This document shows positions 13,574-17,296 of a DNA stretch of 17,296 nucleotides, in pieces; the stretch's first letter is position 1; every line of letters starts with the position of its first letter. The translations under genes and the position numbers were made by a program. The DNA comes from Chitinophaga pinensis (GTDB lineage Bacteria > Bacteroidota > Bacteroidia > SXHM01), in NCBI GenBank assembly GCA_945889235.1, contig CAMDBK010000028.1, positions 1 to 17,296 of the forward strand, in the 5' to 3' direction. The notes beneath the pieces are model-generated. The model made no database searches. It worked only from the letters and a program-made list of their open reading frames with translations, and was not told the origin of the DNA.

Positions 13574-15301
13574 ATGAAAAAATTAATTCTTTTATTTTTT
13601 ATTGTCTATTCTCAATTATCAATTGTCAACTCTTATTCTCAGTCTATTAATTTGTATGAAGATTCAGTTCATGCGCCTTTTGTTTATGGCGTTGCTTCTG
13701 CCGACCCAACTGATACCAGCGTTCTTATCTGGACAGCGGTAATTCCGGATAATTCATTTCAAGGTGAAACAATCAACTGGCAGGTGAGTGCCGATTCGGT
13801 TTTTTCAATTGTAATAACAGGTGGTACTGTAATGCTTGATAGCATCAATGGATACACCATTAAAATTGATGCCACAGGGCTTGATGCCGGAATGAAATAT
13901 TATTATCGTTTTGAATGGCTGGGAAATTATTCTGTTACAGGAATAACATACACTGCTTTTACCGATACTCCCGATAGTTTAAATTTAGCGTTGGTAAGCT
14001 GCAGCAGTTTGTTTTCTGGTTATTTCAACGGTTACAGGCATCTTGCAGAAATGCCCGGAATGAAAGGACTAATTCATGTTGGAGATTTTATTTATGATTT
14101 TGTTGATGGCAATGAACAAATAAGAGTTCCCGTAGGATTGGAGGATCCGAATGATACTATTACAGAAGACTGGCGTGAACGCCACCGCCTTTACCTCACC
14201 GACCCTGATTTGCGAGAGGCGCGAAGAAAATTTCCATGGATTGTTACATGGGATAATCACGATGTTGTAAGAAGTAATCCGGGACATTCATCACAGGCAT
14301 TTCGTGAGTTTGTTCCCTTTCGTGAAGACCCTTCCGATACAATACGCATCTGGAGAAAAGTATCATACGGACCCCTTCTTGATATTTTTATGATTGATAT
14401 AAATATAGAGGGAGGTGTGGATACTTTTCCTTCAGGATCACCAAAGGCTATGTATGATGAACAGTTCAGCTGGCTGAAAAACGGATTATCAACTTCAACA
14501 GCCAAATGGAAATTTATTGGCAGCGAAAAATTGTTTGCGCAATGGGAATTAGGCGGCCTTGCTTTGCCCGGAAGCGGTTTATCCAAAACGTGGAATGGTT
14601 ATCCCGAAAGCCGTGATTCATTATTGATTCATTTACGAGATAACAATGTGGACAATACGGTAATTCTGAGTGGCGACTTGCACATGAACGTTTGGAGCGA
14701 TGTTGCACTCGACCCTTTTGATTCAATTACAGGCAACGGAAGCCTTGCAATAGAAATGATGGGAACCAGCTTAACCCGCGGAAATCTGGATGAGTCGGGC
14801 ATACCATTCAGTTTACAAAACAATTTTGAAACAGCATCAATGAATGCCAATCCTCATGAGACCTATGTCAATTTATTTGATCATGGTTTTAATTACATCA
14901 GTCTGTTTAATGACAGTCTTGTTGCCCGCTCATACCTGTGTCCTATTATTACACTTAATACTACAATTACCCTTGATGCTACCCGGATTTGCAGAGCAGG
15001 AGAAAACCATTGGGTAAGGGTTTCTGAAACTTCTTCGGTTGAAGAAACTGACAAAAGGACCTATATAAAAGTCTTCCCGAATCCTTCAACAACTGGAATT
15101 TTTACTGTTTTACTTCCCGGAGAAGAAAAGTATAATTCACTTTCCGTTCTTGATGCAACGGGTATACAGTGTTACTCAAAATCAACTATCAAAGATGGAT
15201 TGCAAATAATAAACCTTCAACAGTTTTCTACGGGTGTTTATTTCCTTGAAGCCATTAAAGCCGATGGCAACAGGTCAGGTATGAAACTGGTAATTCAATA
15301 A
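13574..15301 (+). CDS. Secreted PhoD-like phosphatase with T9SS sorting domain
   Basis: This 575-aa export protein has three parts. An N-terminal signal peptide (MKKLILLFFIV, cleavage near residue 22-24) is followed by a PhoD N-terminal Ig-like region with FVYGVASADPTDTSVLIWTA. The calcineurin-like metallophosphatase core carries HVGDFIYDF (168-176), FPWIVTWDNHDVV (with W226-D227-N228-H229-D230) and VILSGDLHMNVW (with D368 and H370), matching PhoD metal-binding motifs. Residues 498-575 form a type A T9SS C-terminal domain starting IKVFPNPSTTGIFTV and ending GMKLVIQ. The protein is therefore predicted to cross the outer membrane by T9SS and to cleave phosphomono- or diesters outside the cell. 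It stands alone. Its signal peptide is partly encoded by a repeat-like sequence. Confidence 0.92.
   Translation: MKKLILLFFIVYSQLSIVNSYSQSINLYEDSVHAPFVYGVASADPTDTSVLIWTAVIPDNSFQGETINWQVSADSVFSIVITGGTVMLDSINGYTIKIDATGLDAGMKYYYRFEWLGNYSVTGITYTAFTDTPDSLNLALVSCSSLFSGYFNGYRHLAEMPGMKGLIHVGDFIYDFVDGNEQIRVPVGLEDPNDTITEDWRERHRLYLTDPDLREARRKFPWIVTWDNHDVVRSNPGHSSQAFREFVPFREDPSDTIRIWRKVSYGPLLDIFMIDINIEGGVDTFPSGSPKAMYDEQFSWLKNGLSTSTAKWKFIGSEKLFAQWELGGLALPGSGLSKTWNGYPESRDSLLIHLRDNNVDNTVILSGDLHMNVWSDVALDPFDSITGNGSLAIEMMGTSLTRGNLDESGIPFSLQNNFETASMNANPHETYVNLFDHGFNYISLFNDSLVARSYLCPIITLNTTITLDATRICRAGENHWVRVSETSSVEETDKRTYIKVFPNPSTTGIFTVLLPGEEKYNSLSVLDATGIQCYSKSTIKDGLQIINLQQFSTGVYFLEAIKADGNRSGMKLVIQ
13609..13632. 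repeat. Heptad CAATT repeat inside the signal-peptide codons
   Basis: The segment shows a 7-nt period (CAATTAT, CAATTGT, CAACTCT) and resembles the CAATTATCAATTGTCAA type of intergenic repeat that I know from many Bacteroidota genomes. Here it is read in frame as residues 13-20 (SQLSIVNS) of the PhoD-like protein's signal peptide. Confidence 0.5.
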
Positions 15302-15351
15302 CCACTTCAATCAGCAACGTTTTTCATTACTCTTCCGAATATTTCTTTTTA

Positions 15352-15359
15352 TACTTTCG
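15352..15359 (+). promoter_or_regulatory. Probable -7 element of the prolyl oligopeptidase gene
   Basis: TACTTTCG differs from TAnnTTTG at one base and is followed by C, a variant often seen in this phylum. A start near 15366 would leave a leader of about 14 nt, similar to the other short leaders here. A T-rich but weak -33 region precedes it. Confidence 0.45.
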
Positions 15360-15379
15360 CATTAAATAAACTATTTGTA

Positions 15380-17296
15380 ATGAAAAAACATATTCTTTTT
15401 CTCCCTTTAATTTTTCTACTTGCTTCGTGCAAATGTTCTTCCGATAAACGGGCAGAAGAAACTCCGCTCGTTTATCCGCAAACAAAAAAAACGGAACAAA
15501 CTGATAACTATTTCGGAACCGTTGTAGCCGACCCGTATCGCTGGCTGGAGAATGATACTTCTGCCGAAACTGCTGAATGGGTGAAGGCGCAGAACGCTGT
15601 TACGTTTTCGTATCTGGAAAAAATTCCTTTCCGTACTAAACTAAAAGAACGCCTGAGCAAACTCTGGAATTACGAACGTTATTCAGCGCCTTTCAAAAAA
15701 GGTGAGAACTATTTTTTCTATAAAAATGATGGCATGCAAAACCAAAGTGTATTGTATGTTCAACATGGTTTAGATGGCGAGCCCAAAGTAGCGCTTGACC
15801 CTAATAAACTTTCTGCTGACGGAACTACATCACTGGCTGCTATTGGTATTTCGCCTGATGCAAAATACCTTGGATATGCTGTTTCTAAAGGCGGTTCGGA
15901 CTGGAACGAGATTTATGTTTTGAATATTAAAACAGGCGAACTGTTAAAAGACAAACTGGAATGGGTGAAATTTTCGGGCATATCATGGCACAAAGAAGGT
16001 TTTTACTACAGCCGTTACAATGCACCCAAAGGCGCTGAGTTTTCTGCTGCCAACGAATACCATAAATTGTATTACCACCATTTAGGTGATGAACAAAGCA
16101 AAGACGAATTGATTCTGGAAGACAATGAAAATGCAAAGATTAATTACTATGCCGATGTGAATGAAGAACAAACGATGCTGATTGTAAATGAATCGAACAG
16201 CACCTACGGAAATGCTGTTCACTTCAGGGATTTGCGCAAATCATCTTCAGGTTTTAAAACTATTATTCCTGATTTTTCGCACGCCAATTCTGTGGAAGAT
16301 TTTATTGACGGCAAGTTGATTGTGATGACCGATAACGCGGCCCCCAACAAACGGGTTGTTGTTATTGACCCCGACAAGCCGGATGAAAAAAACTGGCAAA
16401 CACTTATTCCTGAAAAAGAATATGTGCTGGAAGGAATTACAATGGCAGGAGGAAAAATTGTTGCCCGTTATTTAAAAGATGCGGCAAGCAAAGTAATCGT
16501 TTACAGCATGGACGGCAAGGAAGAAAAAGAAATTCCGTTGCCCTCTATGGGCAGCGTTGGCGCATTTGATGGCAAGGCAAAAGACAACATCGCCTTCTAT
16601 ACTTTTTCTTCTTTTCTGTATCCCACTACCATTTATAAATACGATTTTACAACCGGTGAATCAAGTGTTTTCAAAAAACCGAATATTGATTTTGATGCCA
16701 CGCAGTACGAAACCAAACAGGTGTTTTATTCCAGCAAAGACGGAACAAAAGTTCCCATGTTTCTGACTTATAAAAAAGGAATTGTGCTGGACGGAAACAA
16801 TCCGACTTTATTATTTGGTTACGGTGGTTTTAACATCAGCAAAAATCCTGATTTTAAACCCGACCGTTTGGTGTTGCTTGAGAATGGGGGTGTGTTTGCA
16901 ATGGCCAATATCCGCGGTGGTTCTGAGTATGGCGAGAACTGGCATATAGCAGGAACCAAATTGCAAAAACAAAATGTGTTTGATGATTTTATTGCAGCTG
17001 CCGAATACCTTGTTAGGGAAAAATATACTTCATCAGCAAAGCTTGCCATTGAAGGGCGCAGCAATGGTGGTTTGTTGATTGGTGCTTGTATAACCCAGCG
17101 TCCTGAATTATTTAAAGTGGCGCTGCCAACAGTAGGTGTAATGGATATGCTGCGTTACCATAAATTCACAATCGGCTGGGCATGGGCAAGTGATTACGGA
17201 ACAAGCGAGGATTCAATTGAGTTTAATGCATTGTATAAATACTCACCTCTTCAAAATATAAAACAAGGTGTTGAATATCCTGCAACGCTGGTGCTT
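15380..17296 (+). CDS. Prolyl oligopeptidase lipoprotein, 3' truncated by window
   Basis: This S9A-family serine peptidase cleaves after proline in short peptides. The frame is open from ATG 15380 to the window end with 639 codons and no stop, so the 3' end lies beyond. The N-terminus MKKHILFLPLIFLLASCKC is a lipoprotein signal with lipobox LASC, so it is likely anchored in the periplasm or on the outer membrane. Next come the family start YFGTVVADPYRWLEN and a beta-propeller region (about 75-410, e.g. GISPDAKYLGYAVSKGGSDW). The alpha/beta-hydrolase domain follows with LLFGYGGFN, MANIRGGSEYG and the nucleophile motif EGRSNGGLL (Ser561). The catalytic Asp and His should lie just downstream of the window end and cannot be checked. 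It is a single gene 78 nt after the PhoD-like gene. Confidence 0.95.
   Translation, partial: MKKHILFLPLIFLLASCKCSSDKRAEETPLVYPQTKKTEQTDNYFGTVVADPYRWLENDTSAETAEWVKAQNAVTFSYLEKIPFRTKLKERLSKLWNYERYSAPFKKGENYFFYKNDGMQNQSVLYVQHGLDGEPKVALDPNKLSADGTTSLAAIGISPDAKYLGYAVSKGGSDWNEIYVLNIKTGELLKDKLEWVKFSGISWHKEGFYYSRYNAPKGAEFSAANEYHKLYYHHLGDEQSKDELILEDNENAKINYYADVNEEQTMLIVNESNSTYGNAVHFRDLRKSSSGFKTIIPDFSHANSVEDFIDGKLIVMTDNAAPNKRVVVIDPDKPDEKNWQTLIPEKEYVLEGITMAGGKIVARYLKDAASKVIVYSMDGKEEKEIPLPSMGSVGAFDGKAKDNIAFYTFSSFLYPTTIYKYDFTTGESSVFKKPNIDFDATQYETKQVFYSSKDGTKVPMFLTYKKGIVLDGNNPTLLFGYGGFNISKNPDFKPDRLVLLENGGVFAMANIRGGSEYGENWHIAGTKLQKQNVFDDFIAAAEYLVREKYTSSAKLAIEGRSNGGLLIGACITQRPELFKVALPTVGVMDMLRYHKFTIGWAWASDYGTSEDSIEFNALYKYSPLQNIKQGVEYPATLVL

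Overview
The window looks like chromosomal DNA from a member of the Bacteroidota. It is AT-rich by eye. It carries a secreted enzyme with a type IX secretion (T9SS) C-terminal sorting domain, several matches to the Bacteroidota -7 promoter element TAnnTTTG, almost no Shine-Dalgarno sequences, and gene families typical of the phylum. A finer placement cannot be made from the sequence. No tRNA, rRNA, CRISPR array, insertion sequence or phage gene was seen.

Region 1 (1-4519) runs on the + strand. It holds the tail of an unknown gene, a palindromic intergenic repeat, the CCA-adding tRNA nucleotidyltransferase (cca), an acidic-tailed pRiA4b ORF-3-like protein, miaA (tRNA A37 prenylation) and an MFS transporter overlapping miaA by 13 nt. 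Two of the four genes mature tRNAs. A strong bidirectional hairpin terminator closes this block and also serves recQ, which converges from the other side.

Region 2 (4539-8370) holds recQ on the - strand and, divergent from it, the arabinose-5-phosphate isomerase gene kdsD (Kdo/LPS synthesis), which lacks an ATG start. A small two-gene unit with DUF4160 and DUF2442 domains follows. It has its own promoter-like element and resembles a toxin-antitoxin module.

Region 3 (8422-12365) is a tightly packed five-gene operon: a polyprenyl-phosphate-type GT2 glycosyltransferase, a DUF2304 membrane protein, an unrecognised 131-aa protein, a GMC-type FAD oxidoreductase and an extended-SDR NAD-dependent epimerase/reductase. 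The last four genes overlap by 4-11 nt. This is the most interesting part of the window. The combination of lipid-sugar synthase, FAD oxidase and NAD(P) reductase suggests modification of a lipid-linked or nucleotide sugar for cell-surface glycan, logically similar to DprE1/DprE2 epimerisation. That function is inference.

Region 4 (12366-17296) holds single genes with their own control regions: a 64-aa basic protein behind a potentially structured leader, a BstA/YfiT-like DinB-fold protein, a secreted PhoD-like phosphatase with a T9SS sorting domain, and a lipoprotein prolyl oligopeptidase cut by the window end. The intergenic parts contain several inverted repeats that no gene explains.
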